Shown here: piece after piece, positions 1 through 8,870 of the stretch
Layout: the number at the start of each line of letters is the position of its first letter
Position numbering within the stretch: position 1 is the stretch's first letter
Notes under the pieces: model-generated
What the model was told of the DNA's origin: nothing
The model's input: only the letters and a program-made list of their open reading frames with translations
Database searches by the model: none
Translations under genes and position numbers: made by a program
Assembly: GCF_900100435.1 (NCBI RefSeq)
Contig: NZ_FNEX01000009.1
Location: forward strand, 1 to 64,000
DNA from: Pedobacter sp. ok626
Lineage (GTDB): Bacteria > Bacteroidota > Bacteroidia > Sphingobacteriales > Sphingobacteriaceae
Direction of reading: 5' to 3'
DNA length: 64,000 nt

Positions 1-274
1 AAGTTTCCCATAAGGTCTTTTCCTTCTCTGCTTTATTAGCTTTTACATCCGTGCTGGTAGCTGTTGTGGTTTTTGTAGTATCCGTAACGGTGGTTGCCTG
101 AGCAACTGTGGCTGTATCAACTTTAGTGGTAGTATCGGGACCAATCTCAGTAAATTCAAGATCAGCCATCGAGGTATCTGCTTCCTGTGCGAATGCGCAG
201 GTAACAGCGCCAAAAAGTAAGAAAAGCCAAATGACAAGCACTTTCATGCTTGTCAAATAGTTTTTTAAAATCAT
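1..274 (-). CDS. DsbD-type thiol:disulfide interchange protein, N-terminal part (cut by window edge)
   Basis: The frame is open from an ATG at 274 to the window edge (91 residues). A hydrophobic signal-like segment (about residues 10-28) ends in AFAQ. A threonine/alanine-rich linker follows (about 48-78), then the start of a basic segment ending KTLWET. In Bacteroidota DsbD proteins such a stretch leads directly into the membrane domain that passes electrons from cytoplasmic thioredoxin to the periplasm. The neighbour six bases upstream is a DsbD N-terminal domain protein, which supports the call. An alternative ATG lies at 247. The catalytic region is outside the window, so the assignment rests on context and the visible N-terminus. 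Confidence 0.6.
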   Translation of the reverse strand, partial: MILKNYLTSMKVLVIWLFLLFGAVTCAFAQEADTSMADLEFTEIGPDTTTKVDTATVAQATTVTDTTKTTTATSTDVKANKAEKEKTLWET

Positions 275-280
275 TTTTTC

Positions 281-727
281 TTATTTTACTGGAATAGAGA
301 ACTCAACTGTTTCTGGAGGTAGGCACTGAGAATCATCACATACCATGAACTCAAGTGTTCCTTTAACAATTGCAGTTGCACCAGTTAATTTAACTTTTTG
401 TTGGAAAGTAACTGTTTTCTCAAAGTAAGTAACATTCATATCAAATGACTTCTCGAATTTAGTAATTCCTTTTGGTTCGATTGTTTTGCCTACTGGTTTG
501 TAAGCTTTTGAAGGTGCAAACGTAAAACTTGTTTTTACTGGACCACCATCAGCCATATTTTGTGAATAAAGGTGCCATCCTTCATCAATAGTAGCTTTAA
601 GGTACACAGTAGCTTCTGTTTTTGAAGTTTTCTTTGCAGCGTAACTCCATTTTACGGGTTTCAAAATTTGACTACTTGCAGATAAGCTAAATAGTATTCC
701 AACGGTTAACAAGATTAGGTTTTTCAT
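281..727 (-). CDS. Periplasmic DsbD N-terminal (alpha) domain protein
   Basis: This 148-residue protein has a signal peptide (about residues 1-19, ending in ASSQ) and then a single beta-rich domain. A Cys pair sits in MVCDDSQCLPP (C130 and C135), the pattern of the redox-active cysteines in the DsbD alpha domain. It probably takes electrons from the membrane DsbD domain and passes them to periplasmic partners such as cytochrome c maturation or disulfide isomerase proteins. The DsbD-like gene starts six bases downstream, so the two are almost certainly co-transcribed. In Proteobacteria these domains are one polypeptide; here they are split. Family membership is fairly sure; the physiological partner is inferred. 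Confidence 0.8.
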   Translation of the reverse strand: MKNLILLTVGILFSLSASSQILKPVKWSYAAKKTSKTEATVYLKATIDEGWHLYSQNMADGGPVKTSFTFAPSKAYKPVGKTIEPKGITKFEKSFDMNVTYFEKTVTFQQKVKLTGATAIVKGTLEFMVCDDSQCLPPETVEFSIPVK

Positions 728-753
728 TTTTTAATTGTTTTTTTATGTGTTAG

Positions 754-761
754 CAAACTTA
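754..761 (-). promoter_or_regulatory. Candidate -7 promoter element for the DsbD-like pair
   Basis: Read on the minus strand this is TAAGTTTG, a full match to the Bacteroidota -7 consensus TAnnTTTG, about 27 bases upstream of the ATG at 727. No TTTG sits at the usual -33 spacing, so the promoter call is tentative. Confidence 0.4.
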
Positions 762-982
762 TGTATTTCCTGTAATATCATGGGTATTCAATTTTGTAAT
801 TTAAGTCATACCTATTAAATATTACATTTAGTACACAGCTTTGACTCCTCTTTCCCCATTAAGTTTAACGCCGTATCAGTTTCAACTTAGTGAGGTATGG
901 TTTGGATTCGGTTGCAAACATATCATTTTATTCAATAAATGTAAATTACAGATCAACCCAGAAGAGATAATGCCAAGACTTC

Positions 983-1076
983 TTTAACCATGAAACCAGG
1001 TTTACAACCCCAATTATCATCAAAAAAGCTTTCAATTGATAATTTATGGATTATAATACCTGGTTTTATGGCTAAA
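983..1076. repeat. Nested imperfect inverted repeat
   Basis: The outer arms 983-1004 and 1055-1076 are 22 bases each and complementary except for a few positions; both contain AAACCAGGT or its complement. Inner arms 1012-1019 and 1037-1044 are also complementary (aattatca/tgataatt). The whole would fold into a long hairpin. It lies just past the 3' end of the outer membrane factor gene, so it may be a 3' structure of the efflux mRNA or a small MITE-like remnant. No T-tract marks it as a standard terminator and I see no clear target-site duplication. Confidence 0.5.
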
Positions 1077-1130
1077 TATCTAGAGATTATCTAGTCGGGT
1101 AACAATTGTGTGATATCAAAAATATCCCCC

Positions 1131-2540
1131 TTATAATCCCCCTCCAAGTGCTCGGTAAAGTTCGACTGTAGCATTGAGTTGCGCCGTTTTAATGGTCGTT
1201 AACTCAAGCTCACTTTGCAGTGAATTGCTTTGAGCAGTGATCACTTCAAGGTAATTCGCCATCCCGCTTTTAAATAATAGGTTGGCATTTTTAACAGCTT
1301 GCTGTAGGGTGTTTACTTTATCTTTTGAAATGTCATATTGCTGCTTTAATTTTTCAATTTTGACCAATTCATCAGAAACTTCGGAAACAGCATTCAGTAC
1401 GGATTGACGGAATTGTATTACTGTTTTTTCTCTTTCAATTTTTGCCAATTCATATTGCGTTTTTAACTGTCGGCCTTGAATTAGTGGCTGCGTAATTCCA
1501 CCAGCTACTACACCAAATAATGAAGCTGGTATATTGAACCAATTACTGGCTTTAAATGAATTGAGGCCAGCACTTGCTGTAATGCTTAAGGATGGATACA
1601 GACTTGCTTTGGCAACACCTACTTTAGCATTGGCAATCGTTAATGACAATTCCGCACTTTTAACGTCTGGACGTCTACTAACCATCGCTGAAGGATAACC
1701 TGCTGAAACCTGGCTAATGACATTTGTCTTATCCAGGCTTGCCAAGCGCTCCACACTTCCCGGTAATCGACCGGTAAGCATCCGTAGTGCATTCTCCTGT
1801 ATCGTTATGTCTTGCTCAAACTTTGGAATCAGCTGTGCGGCAACCAATTGCTGAGCTTTAGCTTGCTGAATAGCAAGTGATGTTACCTGTCCTGCATCAA
1901 ACTGCAAGTTTATAATTCTTAAGGTACTATCACTTAAAGCTAAATTCTTCTTAGCAATGGCCATCTGTGCATCCATCATTAACAATCTGTAATATCCCTG
2001 AGCAACGCTGGCTACCAATTGCGTTTGCACGGCTTTTCTGGCTTCCTCTGTCTGTAAGTAAGTTGCTAAGGCTGCATGTTTTTGACTCTTTATTTTACCC
2101 CAGATGTCGGCCTCCCATCTTAATCCCAGGTTTGCATTGAAATCTTCAACATGAGTCGTTTTTAAAAACTGGCTGGTGCTTAACCCATTTAGGCTGTTAT
2201 CTGAAGGGCGATTTGAACTTGCTTCTACTTGTAAATCTAGCTGAGGCAAATTGCCCAGTTTTGCTTGCTTCAGTAACTGCTGTGCCGATTGGATATTTTT
2301 AAGGGCAATTTGTAAGTCGTAATTTCTTACCAAAGCGGTATCTACAAGATTCCTTAATTCTGCTTCCTTAAAAAAATCTTTAATGGTTTGATCAGCTATA
2401 CTCACTGTATCTCGGCTGTGAGCGTTCCTAAAATTTTCGGGGATTGCTTTCGTTGGCAGTGCGGTATCTTTTGATATTTTGCATCCAGCAAGCACCAGCA
2501 AAACAGACAAAGCAACTAATGTATTTCTATATGTGCTCAT
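1131..2540 (-). CDS. RND efflux outer membrane factor, TolC/NodT-type lipoprotein
   Basis: This 469-residue protein has a lipoprotein signal ending in LAGC (Cys20), so it should be acylated and anchored in the outer membrane. The rest has the internally duplicated, helix-rich layout of OprM/NodT factors, with the repeated pattern around RNYDLQIALKNI and a second copy beginning RRPDVKSAELSLTIANA. It should form the trimeric exit duct for the pump encoded just upstream (24-base gap). It is the last gene of the adaptor-pump-factor operon. Length is typical for the family. The substrate range cannot be read from sequence. Confidence 0.92.
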   Translation of the reverse strand: MSTYRNTLVALSVLLVLAGCKISKDTALPTKAIPENFRNAHSRDTVSIADQTIKDFFKEAELRNLVDTALVRNYDLQIALKNIQSAQQLLKQAKLGNLPQLDLQVEASSNRPSDNSLNGLSTSQFLKTTHVEDFNANLGLRWEADIWGKIKSQKHAALATYLQTEEARKAVQTQLVASVAQGYYRLLMMDAQMAIAKKNLALSDSTLRIINLQFDAGQVTSLAIQQAKAQQLVAAQLIPKFEQDITIQENALRMLTGRLPGSVERLASLDKTNVISQVSAGYPSAMVSRRPDVKSAELSLTIANAKVGVAKASLYPSLSITASAGLNSFKASNWFNIPASLFGVVAGGITQPLIQGRQLKTQYELAKIEREKTVIQFRQSVLNAVSEVSDELVKIEKLKQQYDISKDKVNTLQQAVKNANLLFKSGMANYLEVITAQSNSLQSELELTTIKTAQLNATVELYRALGGGL

Positions 2541-2564
2541 TTTATCTTATTATTATTTAAATGA

Positions 2565-5500
2565 TTAAGAATAGATTATTTCTGAATCTACCTTTATTAC
2601 TTCAGGCTGATGATTGTCTTTATCCTGTAGGGGTTTACCAGATACTTTTTCCTGTAAATTTTGGAAAATGACAAACAACACAGGGATCAACATTAGTCCA
2701 AGGATTACACCAGAAACCATTCCGCCTGCAGCACCAATACTTATAGAGTGATTACCTTGTGCCGAAGGCCCTGTCGCGATACTCATTGGAAACAATCCAA
2801 CAACAAATGCTAATGAAGTCATCAGAATCGGACGCAATCTCAGTCTTGCTGCATCTAAAGCGGCGTTCACTAAAGATAAACCTGCCTTACGACGCTGTAT
2901 AGCGAATTCAACAATCAGAATAGCATTCTTAGCAAGTAGCCCTATGAGCATAATTAATGCAACCTGTACATAGATGTTGTTTTCTATACCTGTTAAACCA
3001 ATAGTCACAAATACGCCCAATACCCCGGTAGGAACTGATAATATAACCGCCAATGGTAAAATATAGCTTTCGTATTGTGCTGCAAGTAAGAAGTATACAA
3101 AGACTAAACACAGTAAAAATACGACAGTAGATTGTCCATTTGAAGACATCTCTTCCCTGGTTTGTCCGGAGAATTCGAATCCATAACCTGCTGGCAATTG
3201 ATCTTTGGCTACTTCCTGTATTGCATTTATCGCATCACCAGAACTAAAACCTGGTTTTGGAATAGCATTTACCTGGATGGAGTTAAATAGATTGTAGCGT
3301 GATGCGGTTTCTGATCCATAGACACGTGATAATTTCACCAGTGTTTTTATAGGTACCATCTCCCCTGTTTTGTTTTTAACAAACACCCGGTCTATTGCCG
3401 ATGGATCTGCCCTGTCGGCAATATCTGCCTGAACCAATACCCGATAATACTTACCAAAACGATTAAAGTCTGAAGCCTGAGCACTACCGAAATAAGCTTG
3501 CATAGTTTGCAAAATATCGCGCACATTAACCCCTAATTGGTTTGCTTTCTCATCGTCTACTTCCAATTGCAATTGCGGATAGTCAGCTTTAAAGGTGGTA
3601 AAAGCTACTGCGATTTCTTTCCGCTTCATCAATTCCCCAATAAAATTATTGGCTATTCCACTGAATTTATCCAGTTTACCACCTGTTTTATCTTGTAAAA
3701 CAAGATCCAAGGCTTCCACGTTACTAAAACCCGGAACTGTTGGAAAGCTAAATACGAAGAAACTACCACCACTGATGGCGCCTAACTTACCTCTGATCAC
3801 ATCCATGATAGCATTAATATCCTGAACCTTACCTCTTTCTTTAGTAGGTTTTAACAATACGAAAACTACTGCTGATGAGGGACTAGTTGATGATGTTAGC
3901 AAGTTAAAGCCTGTTATTGCAGTTACGAATCTTGATGCATCCAAAGAACGTAGTTCTGTCTCCGCTTGCTGCATCACTTTAGCCGTGCCGTCTAATGAAG
4001 TTCCTGATGGTGTATTTACGGCAATGGCCACGAAACCTTGATCTTCTGTTGGGATAAAGCCTGTAGGTGTAGTTCGAACCAACCAGATGGTTGCTAAAAC
4101 AATAATCGCCAACGCACCAATACTTACTACTTTGTTTTTAATCAAGAAACGCAAACCACTAATGTATCTATTGGTCATTGCATTGAAGCTGCTGTTGAAT
4201 CCAGCGAAGAACTTCTCTTTAAAGCCTTTTTCTTTTCCTTCGGTCTCCCCAGTGTGGTTACTCTTTAAAAACAGAGCTGCCAATGCCGGACTTAAGGTTA
4301 ATGCATTAATCGCAGATATGATAATTGCTGTTGCCATGGTAAAGGCGAACTGCCTGTAGAAAACACCTGTGGAACCTTCAAGGAAACCTACCGGTAAAAA
4401 TACAGCAGACATCACTAGAGTAATGGAAATAATGGCTCCACTAATCTCATGCATCGCTTCGGTAGTAGCTTGTTTAGCCCCAATGTGGTTGTGTTCCATC
4501 TTAGCGTGCACTGCTTCGACGACCACGATGGCATCATCTACCACAATACCGATCGCCAATACCAATGCAAATAAAGTAAGCAAGTTGATAGAGAAGCCAA
4601 AGAGCTGCATAAAGAAGAACGTACCCAAAATAGCAACCGGAACAGCTATGGCTGGAATCAATGTCGACCTGAAATCTTGAAGGAATATAAATACAACGAT
4701 GAATACCAGGATAAATGCTTCGATAAGTGTGTGTACAACTTGTTCAATAGATTGATCGAGCGCTACCTTTGTACTGTAAAATATATTGTGCTTTACGCCT
4801 GCAGGAAAATCTTTGGCAGCTTTTTCCATTAGTTTATTGATGGCAATCTGAATTTCATTGGCATTAGAACCTGCTAATTGTATAATTCCTAGTACCACCC
4901 CTTTTTTACCATTCAGGCGCGTAAGACTGTTGTAGGAGTAGGCTCCAAACTCAACTCTACCTACATCCTTTAAATGCAATACGGAGCCATCTGAATTAGA
5001 GCGAATCGCTATATTTTCATACTCTTCAGGTTTTGTTAGTTTGCCTTTATATTTAATTACATATTCAAAAACTTCATTGCTACGCTCTCCAAAACGACCT
5101 GGTGCAGCTTCTAAACTTTTATCTTGTATGGCAGCCATCACTTCATTAGGTGTGATTTTATAGCTTGCCATTTGTGTTGGATTTAACCAAATCCGCATTG
5201 AGTAATCTTTAACACCACCAAATATACTAGCCGATCCTACCCCTGGAATACGTTTGATTTCTGGTATGATATTGATTTGCGCATAATTGGCTACGAAAGT
5301 TTGATCATATTTACTTTCATCTTCGGTATACATCCCAATAGCCATAATAAAACTATTCTGCTGTTTCGCCGTGATGATCCCTTGCTGTACAACCTCCGAA
5401 GGCAATTGACTGGTTGCTTGTGTAACACGGTTCTGCACATTTACGGCGGCTTGATCCGGGTCAGTTCCTAATTTAAAATAAACTGTAATGGCCAATGTAC

Positions 5501-5756
5501 CATCGTTACTTGCTGTTGAGCTCATGTAACTCATGTTTTCGACACCATTGATGGATTCTTCCAATGATGGTGCTACAGAGCGTAGTACAGTTTCGGCATT
5601 GGCGCCTGGGTAGTTGGCCGTAACCAATACAGAAGGCGGTGCGATATCCGGAAACTGCTGTAAGGGTAATTTAGTAAGGCTTAATACTCCAAGTATGACC
5701 AATAAGATGGAGATTACAGTAGCCAACACCGGCCTCTGAATAAATATTTTGAACAT
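2565..5756 (-). CDS. RND family inner membrane efflux pump (AcrB/HAE1 type)
   Basis: This 1063-residue protein matches the full length of hydrophobe/amphiphile RND pumps: a first membrane helix (about residues 10-30), a large porter domain, a helix bundle, a second porter domain and a second bundle. Proton-relay residues are visible: the Asp pair in GIVVDDAIVVVE and the Lys in LLAKNAILIVEFA. It would use the proton motive force to expel drugs or other amphiphiles through the adjacent adaptor and outer membrane factor. It starts 24 bases after the adaptor stop. Many of the reading frames antisense to it are by-products of its codon pattern. Confidence 0.95.
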   Translation of the reverse strand: MFKIFIQRPVLATVISILLVILGVLSLTKLPLQQFPDIAPPSVLVTANYPGANAETVLRSVAPSLEESINGVENMSYMSSTASNDGTLAITVYFKLGTDPDQAAVNVQNRVTQATSQLPSEVVQQGIITAKQQNSFIMAIGMYTEDESKYDQTFVANYAQINIIPEIKRIPGVGSASIFGGVKDYSMRIWLNPTQMASYKITPNEVMAAIQDKSLEAAPGRFGERSNEVFEYVIKYKGKLTKPEEYENIAIRSNSDGSVLHLKDVGRVEFGAYSYNSLTRLNGKKGVVLGIIQLAGSNANEIQIAINKLMEKAAKDFPAGVKHNIFYSTKVALDQSIEQVVHTLIEAFILVFIVVFIFLQDFRSTLIPAIAVPVAILGTFFFMQLFGFSINLLTLFALVLAIGIVVDDAIVVVEAVHAKMEHNHIGAKQATTEAMHEISGAIISITLVMSAVFLPVGFLEGSTGVFYRQFAFTMATAIIISAINALTLSPALAALFLKSNHTGETEGKEKGFKEKFFAGFNSSFNAMTNRYISGLRFLIKNKVVSIGALAIIVLATIWLVRTTPTGFIPTEDQGFVAIAVNTPSGTSLDGTAKVMQQAETELRSLDASRFVTAITGFNLLTSSTSPSSAVVFVLLKPTKERGKVQDINAIMDVIRGKLGAISGGSFFVFSFPTVPGFSNVEALDLVLQDKTGGKLDKFSGIANNFIGELMKRKEIAVAFTTFKADYPQLQLEVDDEKANQLGVNVRDILQTMQAYFGSAQASDFNRFGKYYRVLVQADIADRADPSAIDRVFVKNKTGEMVPIKTLVKLSRVYGSETASRYNLFNSIQVNAIPKPGFSSGDAINAIQEVAKDQLPAGYGFEFSGQTREEMSSNGQSTVVFLLCLVFVYFLLAAQYESYILPLAVILSVPTGVLGVFVTIGLTGIENNIYVQVALIMLIGLLAKNAILIVEFAIQRRKAGLSLVNAALDAARLRLRPILMTSLAFVVGLFPMSIATGPSAQGNHSISIGAAGGMVSGVILGLMLIPVLFVIFQNLQEKVSGKPLQDKDNHQPEVIKVDSEIIYS

Positions 5757-5780
5757 GATTGTTAATGTTTAATGGTGTAA

Positions 5781-6965
5781 TTAGTTTTTAGCAACTTTAT
5801 CTGTTGCTCTCTGTGGCGCAATCACTGCGCCCTCTTGTAGGCGGTCAAGTCCGCTTAACACAATCTGATCACCGGCTTTTATACCATCCTTTACCAGGTA
5901 ATTGGTTCCTGTTTTACCAATAACAGTAATGGCTTGTTTTTTAACCTTATTGCTATCCGCAAGTGCAAATACAAATATTTTGTCTTGCACTTCTATTGTA
6001 GCAATCTGTGGCACCACAAGCGTGTTTTCGTGTTGTAGGCTCAGACGTATCTTTCCGGTATTCCCAGATCTCAATAAGCCTTGCGGATTAGGAAACTTTG
6101 CCCGAACTGTAATGGCACCTGTAGTTTTATCAAACTGACCATCTATTACGTCAATTTTTCCTAACCTGGCATATTCAGTATTGTCGGCCAAAATCAATTT
6201 CACTGCAGGAAGTTGTTTAAGCTTATCATTTAGCGTTTGCCCTGGATATTGTTCCTTAAAGTTCACAAAGTCCTTCTCACCAAGAGAAAAATATACATGA
6301 ACATCATGCACATCCGACAATTGTGTTAAGGCATCCACATCAGCTGGTGCTACAAGACTTCCTTGTTTTTTGGCTAATCGGCCAATATAGCCGCTTACTG
6401 GTGCCTTAATTAAGGTATAACCAAGATTTATAGAAGCCGTAGAAACGTTTGCTTTCGCCTGTTCAATGTTCGCTTTAGCAACCTGCGCGGTAGCTTTCGC
6501 TGATTTTAACTGAAATTCAGATATTACCTTATTCTGAACCAATGGAGTTAAACGCTCTACTTCTAATTGGGCGTTAATCAAAGCGGCTTCTGCCGAATGT
6601 TGAGCTGCAATTGCATTATTCAAAGAAGCACGATATTGCTGATCATTAATTTTAAATATCGGCTGCCCGGCATTTACAAAAGCACCTTCATCAACATACA
6701 CTTTCTCTAAGCTTCCGCTAACCTGAGGTCGAACTTCAACATTAACAGTACCCTCTATAGCAGCTGGATACTCTTGAAAGGTTGTCTCTGTACCTGAAGT
6801 TACACTTGCTACCGGTAAAGCTGGTGGTGCAGGTGCCACAGCCTGAGGAGTTTTACTAGTGCAACTATATAAAAACAGGGCAAATATCAGGGCTATTGCC
6901 TTTCCAACGTTATTAGATGATCTAACAGCGTTAAGTAATAATGGGTAAAAGGATTTATATTTCAT
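5781..6965 (-). CDS. RND efflux periplasmic adaptor (membrane fusion protein)
   Basis: This 394-residue lipoprotein has its lipobox at LYSC (Cys35), preceded by an unusually long N-terminal stretch of about 22 residues. It has the biotinyl-lipoyl halves (VEVRPQVSGSLEKVYVDEGAFVNAGQ split around a coiled-coil hairpin, then APVSGYIGRLAKKQGSLV) and beta-barrel and membrane-proximal domains typical of AcrA/MexA proteins. It links the pump to the outer membrane duct. It is the first gene of the operon. Two copies of a palindromic operator motif lie nearby, one 46 bases upstream of the start and one inside codons 11-15. Confidence 0.93.
   Translation of the reverse strand: MKYKSFYPLLLNAVRSSNNVGKAIALIFALFLYSCTSKTPQAVAPAPPALPVASVTSGTETTFQEYPAAIEGTVNVEVRPQVSGSLEKVYVDEGAFVNAGQPIFKINDQQYRASLNNAIAAQHSAEAALINAQLEVERLTPLVQNKVISEFQLKSAKATAQVAKANIEQAKANVSTASINLGYTLIKAPVSGYIGRLAKKQGSLVAPADVDALTQLSDVHDVHVYFSLGEKDFVNFKEQYPGQTLNDKLKQLPAVKLILADNTEYARLGKIDVIDGQFDKTTGAITVRAKFPNPQGLLRSGNTGKIRLSLQHENTLVVPQIATIEVQDKIFVFALADSNKVKKQAITVIGKTGTNYLVKDGIKAGDQIVLSGLDRLQEGAVIAPQRATDKVAKN
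6922..6935. promoter_or_regulatory. TetR-type operator copy inside the adaptor coding start
   Basis: The sequence ctaacagcgttaag matches the operator at 7011-7023 and lies within the first codons of the adaptor gene. A regulator bound here could block elongation or form a loop with the upstream site. Function is inferred from the match alone. Confidence 0.5.
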
Positions 6966-7010
6966 GAGAATTGATTTTATTAATTTATGATTATAACGTA
7001 TGTAAGTGAT

Positions 7011-7023
7011 TTAACAGCGTTAA
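7011..7023. promoter_or_regulatory. TetR-type operator upstream of the efflux operon
   Basis: The sequence ttaacagcgttaa is a perfect TTAAC-N3-GTTAA palindrome, 46-58 bases upstream of the adaptor ATG. It recurs at 6922-6935 and, with one central change, in front of the TetR gene. It is most likely the binding site of the adjacent TetR regulator. Confidence 0.7.
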
Positions 7024-7033
7024 GTAGCTCTAG

Positions 7034-7062
7034 AAAAAAACAGGCTTTCTTGTAAAGCCTGT
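7034..7062 (-). terminator. Intrinsic terminator of the TetR gene
   Basis: A 9-bp stem (7040-7048 with 7054-7062, acaggcttt/aaagcctgt) with a 5-base loop is followed, on the minus strand, by a run of seven T. It starts just past the tetR stop codon and separates that gene from the efflux operon promoter region. Confidence 0.8.
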
Positions 7063-7067
7063 AAAAA

Positions 7068-7670
7068 TTAATCGTTTATATATTTAATAATACCTTTTAA
7101 AGCGTCTTTTAAAATATGTTGATTCATCTCTTCGTCTCTTCCTTTATTTACCATATTGATAGAGATCAGACCATGTATAATAGACCAAAAAGTATAATAC
7201 TTCCTGCATATTACCCCTTCTTCTGGCTGTTCAGCTTTCATTAGGTCTTTAATGGTGTCAAAAAACAAATTATCTAGAAACTCCATTTCCGGCACCTTTG
7301 CTTTCTTTTGTTCGCAGCAAACCATATCTACGCCAAACATTAACTGGTAATACTCTTTGTGTTTAAAGGCAAAATTCCAGTAGGCAGTCCACATGGCTTC
7401 CAATTGTTCCTCAGTTTTTTCGTATTTGCCTTTAGCAGCTTTAACATTTTTACCAAGTAATACGTACCCCTGTCGGGTTAGTTCAAGTAAGATTCCTTCT
7501 TTATTGGTAAAATACTCGTAAATGATTGGGGCTGTATACTCTATCTTATCTGCAATTTTCCTCATGCTTAGCGCTTGCCAGCCATCCTCTTTAACGATTT
7601 GTAAGGCTGCTTCGAGGATTTTTGTCCTCGTTTCTTCTTTCAGCCTTTGTATGCGTTCTTTACTTCCCAT
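7068..7670 (-). CDS. TetR/AcrR family transcriptional regulator of the efflux operon
   Basis: The N-terminal helix-turn-helix of this 200-residue protein (about residues 12-60, including ILEAALQIVKEDGWQALSMRKIADKI) is the TetR DNA-binding domain. The C-terminal helices would bind an inducer and dimerise; the second half resembles the WHG-type ligand domain. It lies directly upstream of the pump operon on the same strand but is separated by its own terminator. Matching palindromes occur in front of both transcription units, which points to autoregulation and to repression of the pump genes. The inducer is unknown. Confidence 0.9.
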   Translation of the reverse strand: MGSKERIQRLKEETRTKILEAALQIVKEDGWQALSMRKIADKIEYTAPIIYEYFTNKEGILLELTRQGYVLLGKNVKAAKGKYEKTEEQLEAMWTAYWNFAFKHKEYYQLMFGVDMVCCEQKKAKVPEMEFLDNLFFDTIKDLMKAEQPEEGVICRKYYTFWSIIHGLISINMVNKGRDEEMNQHILKDALKGIIKYIND

Positions 7671-7697
7671 TACATTTTGTCAAGATGTATAAATAAT

Positions 7698-7711
7698 CTA
7701 ACACCGTTAAG
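7698..7711. promoter_or_regulatory. TetR-type operator upstream of tetR
   Basis: The sequence ctaacaccgttaag differs from the 6922-6935 copy at one central base and lies 28 bases before the tetR ATG. It is likely the autoregulatory site. Confidence 0.65.
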
Positions 7712-7829
7712 CAAATGTAAAAACAGTTCTTCAAGAATCTATCATTCGTTTGTCAATAAATGATTAATTAAAATAAATTTAAGCTTATCGCCTTAATAAT
7801 TGCAAATTAGCGTTTCTATTTAAAGAGAA

Positions 7830-8870
7830 ATGAGCATGACCGTTACATTAAGAGATATTGCTAAAGCACTTAATTTATCTATTTCTACAATTTCAAAGGC
7901 TTTAAATGATAGTCATGAAATTGGTTCAGAAACGAAACAAAAGGTTTTAGATTATGCTAAGAAGCATCATTATTCGCCAAATAGAATGGCTAAAGGCCTA
8001 AAAGAAGGCAAAAGTCGATCTATTGGTGTCGTAGTATGTTCTTTGGATAACAATGTAATTGCCCAGATGCTGGATGGGATTCATAAAGCGAGCAACGATA
8101 AATCTTATCAGATCATCATCATGCAAAGCAAGGAATCTGAGAAACTAGAAACAGCTTGTATTGAATTGCTTTACGCAGGTGGTGTTGATGGGATTCTGAT
8201 CTCTCCTGCTTATGAAACCATAAACTTTAGTTACTTAAATTCTTTACAGGCTTCGGGCTTACCTATAGTGCTTTTTGATCGCTTGATTGACCAGGTGACT
8301 ACCCATAAGGTTGGCGCTGATAATTTCAAGGGTGCTTATGATGCAACCATGCACTTGATTCATAACGGATACAAAAACATTGCACATTTAAATACAAACA
8401 CGATTCTGAGCATTGCTACGGATCGTTTAAATGGATATAAACGAGCACTTGAAGATAGTGGCATAAAATACAGACCTGAGTTATTGCGTTCCTGCAATTA
8501 TACAGATGCTAATAAATTGAATGAAGACCTGGAACAAGCCATTAAGTATTATATGAGCTTAACGGATAAGCCAGATGCCATTTTTACGGCAACTGATCAA
8601 ATCAGCACCAGATGTTTGGTCTTGCTGAATAAATTGGGTTACAAAATCCCAGATGATGTTGCACTGATTGGCTTTACGAATACAGAGCTGGCTGATGCAA
8701 TGAACCCAGCTTTGAGTACAGTACATCAGCCAGCTTTCGAGATTGGTCAGCTTGCTGCTGAAAAACTAATCTCACTGATTGAAAGGAAAAATCTTGATGA
8801 CGGTTACGAAACGATTATGCTGCCTACCAATATCAAGGTAAGGGCTTCATCGCAACCTCATTCTCATTAA
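7830..8870 (+). CDS. LacI family transcriptional regulator, probably of hexuronate genes
   Basis: This 346-residue protein starts with a LacI helix-turn-helix (VTLRDIAKALNLSISTISKAL, split at residue 20) followed by the hinge segment and a periplasmic-binding-protein-like effector domain. It is convergent with uxuA (4-base overlap at the stop codons). The neighbouring genes degrade D-fructuronate or mannonate, so a uronate intermediate is the likely effector. A candidate binding site is shared between the mannonate oxidoreductase/KDG kinase divergent promoter region and the uronate transporter upstream region. The assignment to that site is inference, since a second LacI protein lies nearby. 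Confidence 0.85.
   Translation: MSMTVTLRDIAKALNLSISTISKALNDSHEIGSETKQKVLDYAKKHHYSPNRMAKGLKEGKSRSIGVVVCSLDNNVIAQMLDGIHKASNDKSYQIIIMQSKESEKLETACIELLYAGGVDGILISPAYETINFSYLNSLQASGLPIVLFDRLIDQVTTHKVGADNFKGAYDATMHLIHNGYKNIAHLNTNTILSIATDRLNGYKRALEDSGIKYRPELLRSCNYTDANKLNEDLEQAIKYYMSLTDKPDAIFTATDQISTRCLVLLNKLGYKIPDDVALIGFTNTELADAMNPALSTVHQPAFEIGQLAAEKLISLIERKNLDDGYETIMLPTNIKVRASSQPHSH

Larger units (their letters stand above)
728..1130. other. Gene-free stretch of 403 bases
   Basis: This separates the DsbD-like genes from the efflux operon. It contains the candidate -7 element near 754-761 and a nested inverted repeat at 983-1076. I see no convincing open reading frame and no RNA gene. Confidence 0.6.

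Noticed and set aside
43..237. 64-residue frame on the minus strand at the window start
   Set aside because: It is a shifted reading of the DsbD-like Thr-rich linker; the correct frame has a signal peptide and stays open to the edge.
3595..4680. Long antisense frames within the RND pump gene
   Set aside because: They mirror the strongly conserved pump codons and lack any protein signature.
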